Shown: piece by piece, positions 20,400 through 30,914 of the stretch | Position numbering within the stretch: the first letter of the stretch is position 1 | How the letters are laid out: each line of letters opens with the position of its first letter | Origin: Neoceratodus forsteri | Taxonomy: Eukaryota; Chordata; Ceratodontiformes; Ceratodontidae | Length of the DNA: 64,000 bases | Assembly: GCA_016271365.2 (NCBI GenBank) | Contig: CM057456.1 | Location: 615,433,501-615,497,500, forward strand | Direction of reading: 5' to 3' | Position numbers and translations under genes: made by a program | The notes under the pieces: model-generated | Told to the model about the DNA's origin: nothing | The model's input: only the letters and a program-made list of their open reading frames with translations | Database searches by the model: none

Positions 20400-21765
20400 A
20401 AACTGTAATGTTTAACGAATGTAGGGACTCAACTCCAAGTGGCAGCAGCACAGAGATCTGTTGTGGACAAATTTCAAACAGATGCAAACGAAGTTGCTAC
20501 ACCCCTAGTGGAATTACTTTAACCGGGCCCAGTAAAGGTTTGTCATATTTCTGATGGCAAAACACAATGCAACTGACCAACCATTTAGACAGGGTCTGCT
20601 TGGTCACAGGAGCCACTAACATTTGCAGGGCAAAAGGGACGAAAAACTGATCAGATTTTCTTGAAGATCGAGTACGGTCTACATAAAGGCAAAGAGCTCT
20701 GTGAACATCCAGAGTATACAATAGCTTAATCTGTTTCAAGGTCAGTTGGCATCCATCTATATCCCTCTCCCCCCGTGTCGTGCCTGAAAATAGGCAGGAT
20801 TTGTCTAGTGCACTTACCCGGTCAACAAAAACTAAATAAATAAAAATACAACAAGACCTCCCCTCTGTTCGAGTACTCTGGATAATACAATGGGAGATGA
20901 ATGTCCTGGTTAAGAGTGAACTCGGACACCACCTTCGGGAGAAACTTAGGATTAGTGCGCAGGGATATCCTGTCCCTGTGGAAAATTAAATAGGGTTCTT
21001 TCCAAATCAGAGCCTGAAGCTCAGAAATCCTCCAGGCTGAAGTAATGACAACGAAAAATAACGCTTTCCAAGATAGGAAGCGTAGCTCGCAACTTGCAAC
21101 TGGTTGAAAGGGAGGCAACGTAAGTTTTTCTAACATAAACAGAAGATCCTATGGGGAAATAGGGTCACGAATGGGGAGTTTAATACGCATTATACCTCGG
21201 AGGAAGGTGCAGGACAGATCCATTTGTGCCAGGGTCCTGCCGTCCACTGACACATGATAAGCGGATGCTGCACAAAGGTGTACCTTTATGGATGAGTAGC
21301 TAAGACCCGAATCAGACAGGGAAAGAAGATACTCCAGGACCGAATTCACCTGATAGGTGAACGGGTCCAGATGACGGGCAGAAGCGCTTCCGTATCATGG
21401 CATAGGTGGCCCTGGTAGAGGGTTTTATTGCAGCCACCAGGACATCTGCTAACCTTGTCGACACCCTGTAGCGGTCCCTGACCAGGTCTGCAGGAGCCAT
21501 GCATGCAGGTGCAGAGACGTGAGATTCGCGTGTACAAGAGTATCCTGCTCCTGGGAGAGCAAGTGAGATGTCAGGGGTAGGGGAAGCGGAGGTTCTATCG
21601 CCAACTGCTGGAGCAATGGGAACCAAATCTGTCAAGGCCAAAATGGCACTATCAGAATCATTCCTGCTCGTTCTGCTTGCAGTTTGAGCATTAATCAAAG
21701 CAGTGGGAAGGGGGGGAGGCATAAAGAAACCTCCCTGTCCAAGAAAGGGACAACGCGTCTCGCCA
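20400..21765 (-). pseudogene. DIRS C tyrosine recombinase (YR), degraded
   Basis: In order on the minus strand: the N-terminal part STRATYAMIRKRF (about 21400), the core-binding region YSSIKVHLCAASAYH (21149-21349), the first catalytic box FFVVITSAWRISELQAL (20822-21136, R-x-x-E-L intact), the second box reading NSTRG near 20500-20515, where His is replaced by Asn, and FVKHYSLVI with the nucleophile Tyr near 20410-20425. A stop precedes the Tyr block (ATWS*) and frames change at least three times. The start overlaps RNase H. No functional enzyme is expected. Confidence 0.75.
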
Positions 21766-23350
21766 AAAAACACCAGGCTCGGGATCTAGCGAGCAGAAAC
21801 TGAGCAGTTTGGCCTTGAGCAGGGACGCAAAGGGGTCCAGTCCAGGAAGTCCCCATCTTTTGACTAGGTCATCTACCACGTCCTCTAGTAGCTCCCACTC
21901 GTAAGCCTGGGACCCAGAGCAGCTTAGGCTGTCTGCCAAGGTGCTTTGTACTCCTGGAACATGAACCATTGCAAGTTCCTGATTGTGCTCCACTGCCCAG
22001 TACCAGACTCTCATGGCCTCTCTGCAAAGGGAATAGGAGTGTGTGCCCCCTTGCTTGTAGATATAGAAAACAACCGGCATGTTGTCTGTCTGGATCAGTG
22101 AGGGGCCTGGAAGGAGGTCCGTCAGAAACGCCTGTAAGGCACACAGAACGGCTCTCATAACCAACAAATTTATGTGGCGGCTGCATTCCGAAGGGGTCCA
22201 CGTCCCTCTTGTCTGCTTTTCTTTGAAATGCGTGCCCCACCCCAGTCCCAAGGCATCCGTTGTCAGGATCTGCTGAGGACTGGACTTCGAAAGGGGGTGA
22301 GCCACCATTCCAAATTCTGACGCACTGCATTGGAGATCCGAACTTGCTGCTCGAGGTCATCCAAACGCTGATCCCACTGTACTCTGAGGTTCCACTGAAG
22401 TACTCTCATGTGGAGACGAGCCAAAGGCACAGTCACGATGGCGGCTGCCATATGGACTAGAAGTTGCAGGACCATTCTGGCTGGAACCTGGCTTGCTAAA
22501 GGGATTTTTGAACCAGCACTCGTAGGCAATCTACCCTGTCTGAGGGGAGAATGGCTCTCCCCAGGATGGTGTCCAAGACAGATCCTATGTATTGTAATCT
22601 CTGACTGGGCCAGGCAGACAACTTGGGAAGATTCAAGGTGATCCTCAGTTCTTGGAACAGTTGGAAAGTACATTCCAGTGTGTGATGAAGCTGGTCCCTT
22701 ATGGGAGCTGTCAAGAGCCAGTTGTCGAGATATGGGTAGATGTAATGTCCCTGCCTCCTGAGGGCTGCTACCACCACCAGGCACTTGGTGAATATTCGAA
22801 GTGCTGAAGAAACACTGAATGGCAGTGCTCGAAACTGGTAATGCACTCCCTGGAAGGTAAAAAGCGAAGGTATTTTCTGTGGGACGGCAGGATTTCTATG
22901 TGCATATATGCGTTCTGCATGGCCAGGAAGTGGAGACAGTCCCCATGATGAGCATGGGCAGTAATCCTGCCAGCGTCATCATCCTGAACCTTTTGTATTC
23001 AATAAAATTGTTCAGCTAACTGAGATCCAGTATGGGACAAAGGTCCCTTTCTTTTTTGGCATTAAGAAGAAGTGGGAGTAGTAACCCCTTCCTCTTTGGC
23101 TCGGTGGGACTGCCTGGATCACCTTCTTGCTCAAGAGGGCTTTGGTTTCTGCCTAAATGAGGCCTGCGTGGGATAGGGAGCAACGGGTTGGAATCGGTGG
23201 GTTGTCTGGAGGTATTTGAGTGAACTCCAGAGCATAACCCCTTTCTATAATTTGGAGTACCCACCGATCTGCCGTGATGTTGGACCAACCTGTGAGGTAA
23301 AGGGAGAATCATCCTCCTACTGCCTATCCATCGTAGCTCCACAGGGTGGG
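21691..23350 (-). pseudogene. DIRS C reverse transcriptase-RNase H, frameshifted
   Basis: RNase H plus Dam-like linker form a 205-codon open frame (22308-21691): ILTTDALGLGWGTHF, LLVMRAVLCALQAF, SLIQTDNMPVVFYIYKQGG, then WGLPGLDPFASLLKAKL. RT lies in another frame at 22846-22496: FRALPFSVSSALRIFTKC and YIYPYLDNWLLTAP. The YLDD box reads YLDN (22721-22732), so the second catalytic Asp is Asn. The N-terminal RT block with MPKKKGTFVPYW is at about 23016-23110. RNase H is the best-kept domain. The RT would be inactive as it stands. Confidence 0.8.
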
Positions 23351-26300
23351 GGTGCAGGGAGGAGTCATGTAGAGGTTGCTGGGATGCACAAGGGGCTCTG
23401 GCATTTTAGCTTTTTGGTCCCTGTGCCCCTGCTTGTTTTGGGGGGGGGGGGTACTTTTCTTTTGTATCCCCCTCTGTGCTGCTGTCTTTTCACTAGCTGG
23501 CCTTGTTGCCTGCAAAAGGGGCAACACCTGTATGGGGTTGGCTCTGATTTATACATCTTGTGGAAGTCAGAAACTGCCTTTCCCAGAGTCCTGCAAACCT
23601 GTGATCATCTCCTCTGCCTCCTGTCTGAAAAGAACTGGTCCCCGAAAAGGGGCATCTAGGATAGAGTCCTGAAAATTCTGCCAGAAGCCCAAGACACTCA
23701 ACTAAGAGCAGCGCCGGAGGTATATCCCCGTGGTGGCTGCCTTGGCTGCAGTGTCCGCCAAATCATATGAGCACCTGAGGACATGTTTATCGACATCAGC
23801 ACCGGACTGCAGAATGGCCAAGAGCTTTGTTTTATTTGGGGAGTCAGGCTGTGACCTAGCCAGATCCATAGCTTTGTTCCAGAGAGACTTACTTTTGGCA
23901 CATAACCATATGTGCCAGAAAATTTAGTGACTGGACCATGCAAGTAGCCGATGAGTATACCTTATGGCCAAATTGGTTCATCTTTTTGGACTCCTTATCC
24001 GGTAGTTGGGAGCTCATATGCTTGGGTTGCAGAGTCCTTCAGTGTGCAGCTGTAAGGACCACAGAGTCTGCGTTCGGCTGGTCACTTAAATGTGGTTCTT
24101 CCCTAGGGATCCTATATAAGTGGTCAGCTTTCTTAAGAACTGCTGGGGTTGCAGAAGAGTACTTCCAGGCTAGTTTCATCATGTCCTGGAAGGGCTCCAC
24201 TAACCGTGGGATTACCAAAGGTTTTGGGTCACTGGCCCCCAAGAATTTTGCCATACGGCATCTCTTGGGCTCTAAATCCTCTGTTTTCCACTGGTTAAGG
24301 AATTGTATGCGTCTCATCACATCTAGGAAAGTGGACTGTCCGGAACAGACCCTGAGGAATCCTTCCTTTGATCTGGAGATGGAAGAGACAAGTCTTCTGA
24401 AGAGTCACAAGAGGAGAAATATCTGCTGGACTCCTCTGAGGATGTAGACTAGCATCTATTAGAGTGACTTCGGCGTCTAGAGGAGGATCTGAATGACGGG
24501 TGGTGACCATGCCCCAGTTGGACGTGGGACCCCTGTCCTATGCCATCTGAAGTCGGGCAGCTAGAGACAGGGGTGGCGAAGGAGTTCTGCACAGGGTGGG
24601 GGGGGTAGGTTGCCTAGGCAGAGCTGCTGTGGGGTTTGGCACCAGTGGTCTCGTAATAGATCCCCCTTGATTGTGTCCCACCAACTGGTAAACAGAGCAC
24701 CAACCTCAGCCATAGGTACCATGGGGGCTGTCGGTGGTTCAGGCGTCAGGGTAGGGGTGCCCAAGGGCCTGCATCGGGTTCTTCGGTTTAGTCCCCGCCA
24801 GGCCTGACGGGCCTGTTGCCTCATGCATCAGGTCTGGCAGTGTCTCGCCCCTGGGGCCGGGTGCACTCCATGCATGGTCGCTGTGGCTCCAGAGGGGAGG
24901 TGGTGACAGAGGTGTGGTGCCGTATCCTTAGCCTCCATAGAGCCTGCTGTCAGGTCCTCTGTTGTCCGCACCGTGGACGGAGACTTTAGATCCCTGCGGG
25001 TCAGGAGACAGCTTGGAGGGCGTCTTCTGATCCGGCTCCATAGAGGTGGAGTCAGAGGGAGTTGTGGTCTGTCGTCAGTCCGAAGCCCCGTCCGCCAACT
25101 GCTTAGAAGGTGAGCGCTGTTTCTTCTGGTACTCGTGTTCCTGACGCTTCTTGGTGTCATCGGGCCTAGTCATCTTGTCTGATGACCCTGAGGGAACAGC
25201 CTTGTGGATAGCAGGCTCCAACCTGCCACCCGATGAAGAGTGGGCCGATCCTTCTGGCTGACACCCAGTCAAGTGCTTGTGGGGCCTGATAGCCAGGGAA
25301 ATGGAGGCCTTAGAAGGCCCTAGCCTAGAAGAGCCCCAGCCGGATGTCTGGGTAGAGGCGGGAAGCTTCATCAACAGTAACCCGGGAAGAAAGACACTTG
25401 GGCATCATCATCACAGATGACCTGAAATCATCCAAGCAGACCACTAAAGCAGTAGGTAAAGCTAGGGGGATGTTGGGGTGTATTAGTAGGGGTATCACAA
25501 GTCATAAGAGGGAGGTAAAAATCCCTCTTTACAAGACACTGGTTAGGCCCCATCTGGAATACTGAGTGCAGTACTGGAGGCTGCACCTGCACAAGGACAT
25601 TAACAAAATGGAGGCAGTCCAGAGAAAGGCAACCAAAATGGTGCAGGGACTGCATCGGAAAATATAAGGACAGATTAATGGAGCTCAATATGTATACCCT
25701 AGAGCAAAGGAGGGAGAGAGGTGATATGTTCGGAACATTCAAACACCTTAAGGGCATAAACAAAGTGAAAGTCCAACATATTTCAATATAAGAAAAATAG
25801 CAGGACAAGAGGACACAGCATGAGATTAGATGGAGACCGATTAAGGGGTAATGTGAGGAAATTCTTTTTCACAGAAAGGGTGGTGGATGCATGGAACGGC
25901 CTACCTCAGGAAGTGGTGGATATGAATACAGTGCAAGGCTTCAAACAGGCATGGGATAGGCATAAGGGAGCAATACAGATGAGTATGATTAGATAGGCCA
26001 TTGACAGAGTAAAGGCCTATGGCACATTCATAAGGTAGAAAAAATGGGAAGACTGGATGGGCCTTGCAGTCCTTATCTGCCATCAACTTCTATGTTTCTA
26101 TATTTCTAAGAGCAAGGGAAACCAGAGGGGCTGAGCCCAACCTCATATAGGAGGTGGAACTCTTGGAAGCCTTGTGAGGAGACCCGAATCAGGATTTTGA
26201 CCTGGACCTATCCTTCTCTTAATGATGGAGCTTCCCGCTAGATTTCTTCTCTCTAGGGGAGGTGTCCCTGGCTGAAGACGACGAACTGTGCCCAGAGTGG

Positions 26301-26480
26301 GTGTTCTGCATGGCGGCCACTTGTTCTAGGAGGTAGGCTTTCAAGGTCGTCAGGCGGCGGATGTGGGTCTTTCTGCTGAAGTTGAGGCAATGCGGGCAGG
26401 CGTCCAGCTTGTTGTCGGGGCCCAGGCACAGAAGACAGGCCAAATGGCCATCTTTAGCCAGGATTTGATTGCCGCATATG
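23350..26480 (-). pseudogene. DIRS C Gag, split by a CR1 tail and frameshifts
   Basis: The N-terminal part (26443-26219) starts with a zinc-finger-like cluster, CLLCLGPDNKLDACPHCLNF, followed by TLKAYLLEQVAAMQ, the counterpart of the acidic helix of other DIRS Gags. A CR1 tail at 25378-26108 cuts it. Downstream are Pro- and Arg-rich open pieces (24561-25374), then a capsid-like region near 24039-24320. The region 23650-24040 (read as DSILDAPFRG, then KVSLSGTKLWIWLGHSL) aligns loosely with the capsid part of E. Several frames are needed. Boundaries are approximate. Confidence 0.6.
25378..26108 (+). mobile_element. CR1 LINE 3' end, 5'-truncated
   Basis: Nearly identical to the last 730 bp of the CR1 at 44318-45045: ACACTTGGGCATCATCATCA, then TACAAGACACTGGTTAGGCC, GGTGGATGCATGGAACGGCC and the 3' end GGGCCTTGCAGTCCTTATCTG with TTCTATGTTTCTAT. 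Translation gives the ORF2 C-terminus with stops. The same source subfamily probably made both copies. Confidence 0.85.
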
Positions 26481-26650
26481 CACTTCGATTTCCACCACTC
26501 TGTAGATTAAGTTGGCTGTGTAGACATGCACGACGAAGTCGAATAACTCGATGAGAAACAGCAACTGCGCAAAGCTCAAAAAGTGACAGTCGACTGTTAG
26601 CAAGAGGCATCTGTGGAGCCGAGATGCGCAGGTCGACAGCGGGAAAAAAA

Positions 26651-26833
26651 CTGAGGTAGTGCCGGGGGACCGCCCCTTTATACCACTAGGTGACGTCGGG
26701 GCAGAGCTGACATCAGGGGGCAGTCCCCAGCCTTGGACTGCTAGCTAGAAATTTTTCCATGGAATCCTACTGCCTAGCAGCATAGTCCTGATGGTTACTG
26801 CCTGCTGCTAGAACTTGATCTCGAAGTGAGATC
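26651..26833. repeat. DIRS C right inverted terminal repeat
   Basis: Reverse complement of 19858-20052. It ends CTCGAAGTGAGATCCTAT at about 26813-26833 and is followed without a gap by the second half of the ICR of DIRS D. Confidence 0.82.
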
Positions 26834-26935
26834 CTATTTTTCTAGGGATGTGGATATGGTGTACTTATCCACATGTTCTGGCAGACTCCTAGCAGTTCTC
26901 CGGGAGGAGGGAGGCAGGGAGCACACCCACTACTT
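26834..26935. repeat. DIRS D ICR, second half
   Basis: TCTAGGGATGTGGATATGGT onward is the reverse complement of the outer right end of DIRS D (35160-35215, 40 or more bases with few differences). In an uninterrupted element it would follow directly after 19840. Confidence 0.85.
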
Positions 26936-26989
26936 AGGGAACAGCGATAGGAGAACTGAAGCCCAAAAACCAACATCCCGGTGCGACTC

Positions 26990-27591
26990 GAGGTCAATGT
27001 GGTAATGTGAAATGAAGGTATGTGCTGATCTCCAGGTAGCAGCCCCGCACATTTCCTGGACAGGGACGTCCCTAGAAGCAGCCACTGATGCAGCAGCTGG
27101 TAGAATGAGCCCTTAGCCCACAGGGAGGCTCCCTACCTCCAACCTATAGCAGAGATCAATGCAGGATGTGATCCACCTGCCAATCGTGTGCTTGGCCGCA
27201 GGTCTGCCAGGTGCGGCTTCAGCGTAGGTGACAAACAGCTGCAAACCTCTCCCCGAACTCCAGCCATGCGCTCCTTATAGTAAGCGAGCACTCGCCTCAG
27301 GTCCAAAGTATGGAGCCTGTGCTCGGCCTCCGAGGTGCGATTGGTGAAGTATACCAGAGATTAATCACCTGGTTAAAGTGGAAATCCGACACAATGTTCA
27401 GGTGGAACTTCAAGCTGGGGCGCAGCACAACCCTGTCCTTGTAGAAGACCAATTAAGGAGACGCCACCAAAAGTGCCTTGAACTCACTGACCTTCTGGCT
27501 GACGTGATAGCCACCAGGAAGACAGTCTTCCATAACACGTGTGATATCTCACACCTTTGCACACTTCGAATGGCTTGCCCATGAGCTTTGC
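26990..27591 (-). pseudogene. DIRS D tyrosine recombinase, C-terminal part
   Basis: The minus strand gives GAATWRSAHTFISHYHID with the nucleophile Tyr near 27010-27030, then upstream AHSTS at about 27095-27110, where the Arg codon of the HxxR box is damaged. It reads Ser in frame, or the position lost about two bases, because the following codons return to the family sequence in another frame. The first catalytic box, ITSARR, is near 27495-27510 and is followed by an apparent indel before the Glu. It is separated from the N-terminal half (30353-30914) by the L2-like LINE. Confidence 0.7.
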
Positions 27592-27600
27592 CAAAACCAG

Positions 27601-28107
27601 CGGTCCTCCACTTCCTCCCGTGACACCTTTACAGCCATCGACCTAACCCAACTAGTCTCCCAACCCACTAGAGTGAATCGTAGAATGGTCTCTAGCACAC
27701 TCCTGGATGTGGTCCTCACAAACCGCCCTAACCGCATCCGCAATATCCAAATCCTCCCGGACTGCCTTAGCGACCACTCCCCAGTTCTCTTCTACTGGTC
27801 AACCTCCCTGCCCAAACCCACAGCACAAACTACCCTTCGGCGACGTCTTAGACCTGGTGGGCTGAAAGGCCTTAAGCAACTCCTAGCCCTCGTAGACTGG
27901 TCCCCTATACTAAACGCCCCGGATATTGACACGGCCCTTACCTTCTTTATTCACACCTTCAACTCTGCTTGCGACATTTTTGCACCCATTACTGCACGCC
28001 GGTCCAAAGTAAGGCATGCCCCATGGATTACCCCCACCCTGCACCAACTTCTTAAGCACAGGGACAATCTATGGCATATTGCCACGGAAAACGGGCCGCC
28101 CAGCTGA
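27601..28107 (+). pseudogene. L2-like LINE endonuclease C-terminus and linker
   Basis: An open frame (27541-28107) whose LINE part reads LTQLVSQPTRVNRR, STLLDVVLTNRPNRI and LSDHSPVLFYW. These are the final blocks of an apurinic-type LINE endonuclease, with the SDH catalytic box. The endonuclease nicks target DNA to prime reverse transcription. The catalytic Glu and GDFN blocks are missing because of 5' truncation. A frameshift near 28050 separates it from the RT frame, which overlaps at 28016. Confidence 0.78.
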
Positions 28108-29209
28108 CAGGCTGGCCTATGCTGCTGCCCGGAACAAATGTACATGGGCCACTCGCAAAGCGAAGGCTGAGCACTATCAAGCCTCCCTCACTTCCTCATG
28201 GGGGAATGCTAGGACTTTCTGGGACAACATTAAGCAGCTGAATGGTGGCACGCGTTCCCCCCCACCTTCGCTTATCAACATTAATGGTTCGGTCTCCTCA
28301 GACCCTGTCCTTATTGCCAACCACCTCAACAATTCTTTCACAGACCTTAGCCTGCTGCTCCCTGATAATTTCTTCGCTCCCCCTCCCTCCAGGTCTGTCC
28401 CTATTCTCCCACACCCCTTGTTCTACTTGCGCCGAGTCACTGCCCAGGAAGTCAGACCTTACTTACTCAAAGCCTTAAAGAGTAACACAATTGGCAATGA
28501 CTCCCTTGATCCCAGTCTTCTCCGTCAGGTTCTGGATCTGGTTCTCTCACCAATCACCTGCCTCTTTAACAAATCCCTCTGCCTAGGGCAATTCCCTTCT
28601 GCCTGGAAGATAGCTACTGTCACCTCAATACACAAGGGTGGTGATAGGACCCTCCCTAGCAATTATCGACCTATTTCAATCCTCTCTCCTCTCTCTAAGG
28701 CCTTAGAAAAAATTGTGGCCACCCAAATCTCTGAATACCTCAATAAATATAGCATCCTCTGCCCAGAACAACATGGTTTCAGAGCAGGCCACAGCACCAA
28801 TACAGTCCTCCTGGAGTTCTCTAACTTTCTTCACACCTCACTGAACTCTGGCTCCCTAGCAGGTGCAGTGTTCATTGACTTATCAAAAGCCTTTGATACT
28901 GTCTCCCACCCCCTCCTGCTAGCTACCCTTAGTCACTTAGGCACTGGGCCTGTTTCCTGGTGCTCCAGCTACTTGTCGGCCCGCTCACAATGTGTGAAAA
29001 TCAACGGGAAACTTTCCAGCACCTGCCCTATCCGCTCCGGAGTCCCTCAGGGCTCTATTCTTGGGCCCTTGCTCTTTTCCCTTTTTCTCAACTCCTTGCC
29101 CAGTGTATGCACTGGAAAAATCCTTCTTTACGCAGATGATGCTGTACTCTCTGCCTCCGACCGTAATCCCATCTCACTTCAGGATTCTCTGCAGGAATCT
29201 CTACAATGA
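28016..29209 (+). pseudogene. L2-like LINE reverse transcriptase, 397-codon open frame
   Basis: The longest clean RT frame in the window. Blocks in order: IATVTSIHKGGDR, NYRPISILSPLSKALEK, EQHGFRAGHSTNTVLLEF, VFIDLSKAFDTVSHPLLL (catalytic Asp), RSGVPQGSILGPLLFSLFLN and ILLYADDAVLSAS (YADD catalytic box). All RT core residues are visible. It ends at a stop after SLQESLQ. The next family block (REAWFTEHRLVINLKKTKTMLF) follows at about 29205 in another frame, so one frameshift ends the frame. Host DIRS D is older, so this is a later insertion. Confidence 0.88.
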
Positions 29210-29950
29210 CGCGAGAAGCCTGGTTTACTGAGCACAGGCTCGTAATTAATCTAAAGAAAACTAAAACCATGCTCTTTGCCCACCCCAAAATAAATCCAGT
29301 AACTATCCTCTCAGATCCACTCCACCTCTAAACTCCCTATTGAGCTAGTTCACTCTTATAAATACCTAGGTATAACCTTTGACCCTGCCCTCTTTTCATG
29401 CCCACATCTCTGCCCTTGCCTCAGCCTCTAACTCGGCTGGGTATCCTCTATCGTCACAAAACATCCTCCCATGGATGCCCCCCGACTTGCAGTCACATCC
29501 TCTGTTCTATCTCTGGTAGAGTATGGCCTACCTGTGTATGGTGCAGCAGACCAGACTGCCCTGAACAAGATCCGCCTCACCTTAAACAAGGCCTGCAGGC
29601 TCATAACTGGGGCTCCTAGTCTAACCCACACTTGCCACCTTTACACCACGGCTAATCTACTCAACCTAGATGAGCACCTCAAATGCCAAATCTGCCTCCT
29701 AACAAAAAAATCTCTCCTTGGGCTATCCCCACCGGGTCTGTCAACCACTATCCACCGTGATAACCCTACAGTGCATACCCGCATATCCCGCAAAACTGCA
29801 CTGGTTATACGAGGGCGAGAACCTCGCAAGGTCAAAGGGCTTACCCCTACAGAGCCCCCTGTTGGTATAACGCCCTCCCTGCCGGAGTCACTGATGCCGC
29901 CTTGTTATCGTACTTGAAAACTAGTCTTAGAAATTACCTTCTCTCAACAC
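29205..29950 (+). pseudogene. L2-like LINE ORF2 C-terminal region
   Basis: Continuation after the frameshift. LVINLKKTKTML lies near 29245. The frame 29471-29917 contains SSVLSLVEYGLPVYGAADQT and LTLNKACRLITG, the conserved region after the RT in CR1/L2-group LINEs. About 29320-29470 needs further frame changes. The 400 bp after it are the 3' untranslated part. Confidence 0.7.
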
Positions 29951-30352
29951 GCAGCTGTACCTGCCTCTAAGCCTCCTCCTATCCTCCCAGACAAGGCTCA
30001 CTGAGCTGCTCTCTGACCTTCTGTCCAGCTCTACCTTTACTTGCTACTATCTTCCCCACACTCCTCTTCTGATGTCTTCCACCCAGCCTTACCTTTATCT
30101 GCCCACTGAATCAGTCTCCATGTAACTACTGTACATTGTCTACTCTGTAAAGTGCACATGTAAGTCTGTTTGTATACTGTGTTTGACAAATGCCTGCATT
30201 TTCTGGCTGCTTCCTAATTGTTCTCAGATGTTTTGTCTGCTTGGTTCTTTGTTTTCCTGCACTATTTTGTCCTCACTGTGACGAGGTACCTTTGTAAATG
30301 AGCCTCTGGCTCAAAGGTTGTTAAACTGATGTTCCAATAAATAAATAAATAA

Positions 30353-30914
30353 ATCCCAAGGTGGTGGTGGTGGTTCATGCACCGGAGGGGAAATATGATC
30401 CAAGCCCTTAAAGAAGCGCCAGACCACCTTCTCCTGTGCCACAGACTGCTGACCGGCCTGCACCCGGTAAACAGAGATGACTGTCAGGTGCACCTTTAGG
30501 GTCGACCGAAGGCCCCCCTGGGAGAGGGACCAAAGGTAATTGAGAATGTTGGCCACAGGACAAGCCAAAGGCTCCAGCCCTTTGCCCTGACACCAAATGG
30601 AGAACCTCTTCCATTTGAAGGCATAACATTTTTGAGTCGACTCCTTCTGAGACACCTCAACAACGCGAGTACATCTTCGGAGAGACCCAAAGCCTGGAAC
30701 TCTAGCCGCTCAGGAATCAGGCTGTCAGGTGCAGGGATTGAAGGTCCAGGTGGAGTACCTGCCACTGACTGATGGAGAGCAGGTCCGGGTGTAGTAGCAG
30801 ATGCCTCAGGAGCCTGTTACTGAGGCTGAGGAGACTGGGGTACCAGAATTGGCATGACCAGTATGGAGCCACCAGGATCACCTGTGCCTTGTTCCTCCTA
30901 ACCTTGCGCAACAT
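30353..30914 (-). pseudogene. DIRS D tyrosine recombinase, N-terminal part
   Basis: Frame 30655-30311 reads STQKCYAFKWKRFSIWC, ILNYLWSLSQGG and STLKVHLTVISVYRV, the core-binding domain shared with DIRS B and E, and ends in PPPPPWDL where the L2-like LINE is inserted. The upstream part (30717-30914) with ILVAPYWSCQFWYPSLLSL is the join from the Dam-like linker. The C-terminal catalytic part lies at 26990-27591. Confidence 0.75.

Larger units (their letters stand above)
19850..26833 (-). mobile_element. DIRS retrotransposon C, nested in the ICR of DIRS D
   Basis: Left ITR 19858-20052 pairs with right ITR 26651-26833 (for example GCTAGCAGTCCAAGGCGG against CCTTGGACTGCTAGCTAG). The ICR is at 20150-20255. 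YR (20400-21765), RT/RNase H (21691-23350) and Gag (23350-26480) follow on the minus strand. A CR1 tail (25378-26108) is inserted in Gag. Net length is about 6.25 kb. The same family appears as DIRS F at 61393. The insertion point is the centre of the ICR of D. Confidence 0.88.
27592..30352 (+). mobile_element. L2-like LINE, 5'-truncated, inserted in DIRS D
   Basis: A non-LTR retrotransposon of the CR1/L2 group. It starts inside the endonuclease, contains the whole RT, and ends with AATAAATAAATAAATAAAT at about 30337-30355 after a CCTTTGTAAATGAGCCTC 3' end. DIRS D sequence resumes directly after the tail. Orientation is opposite to DIRS D. The tandem AAAT tail fits L2-type target-primed insertion. 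I could not identify a target duplication. Confidence 0.85.
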
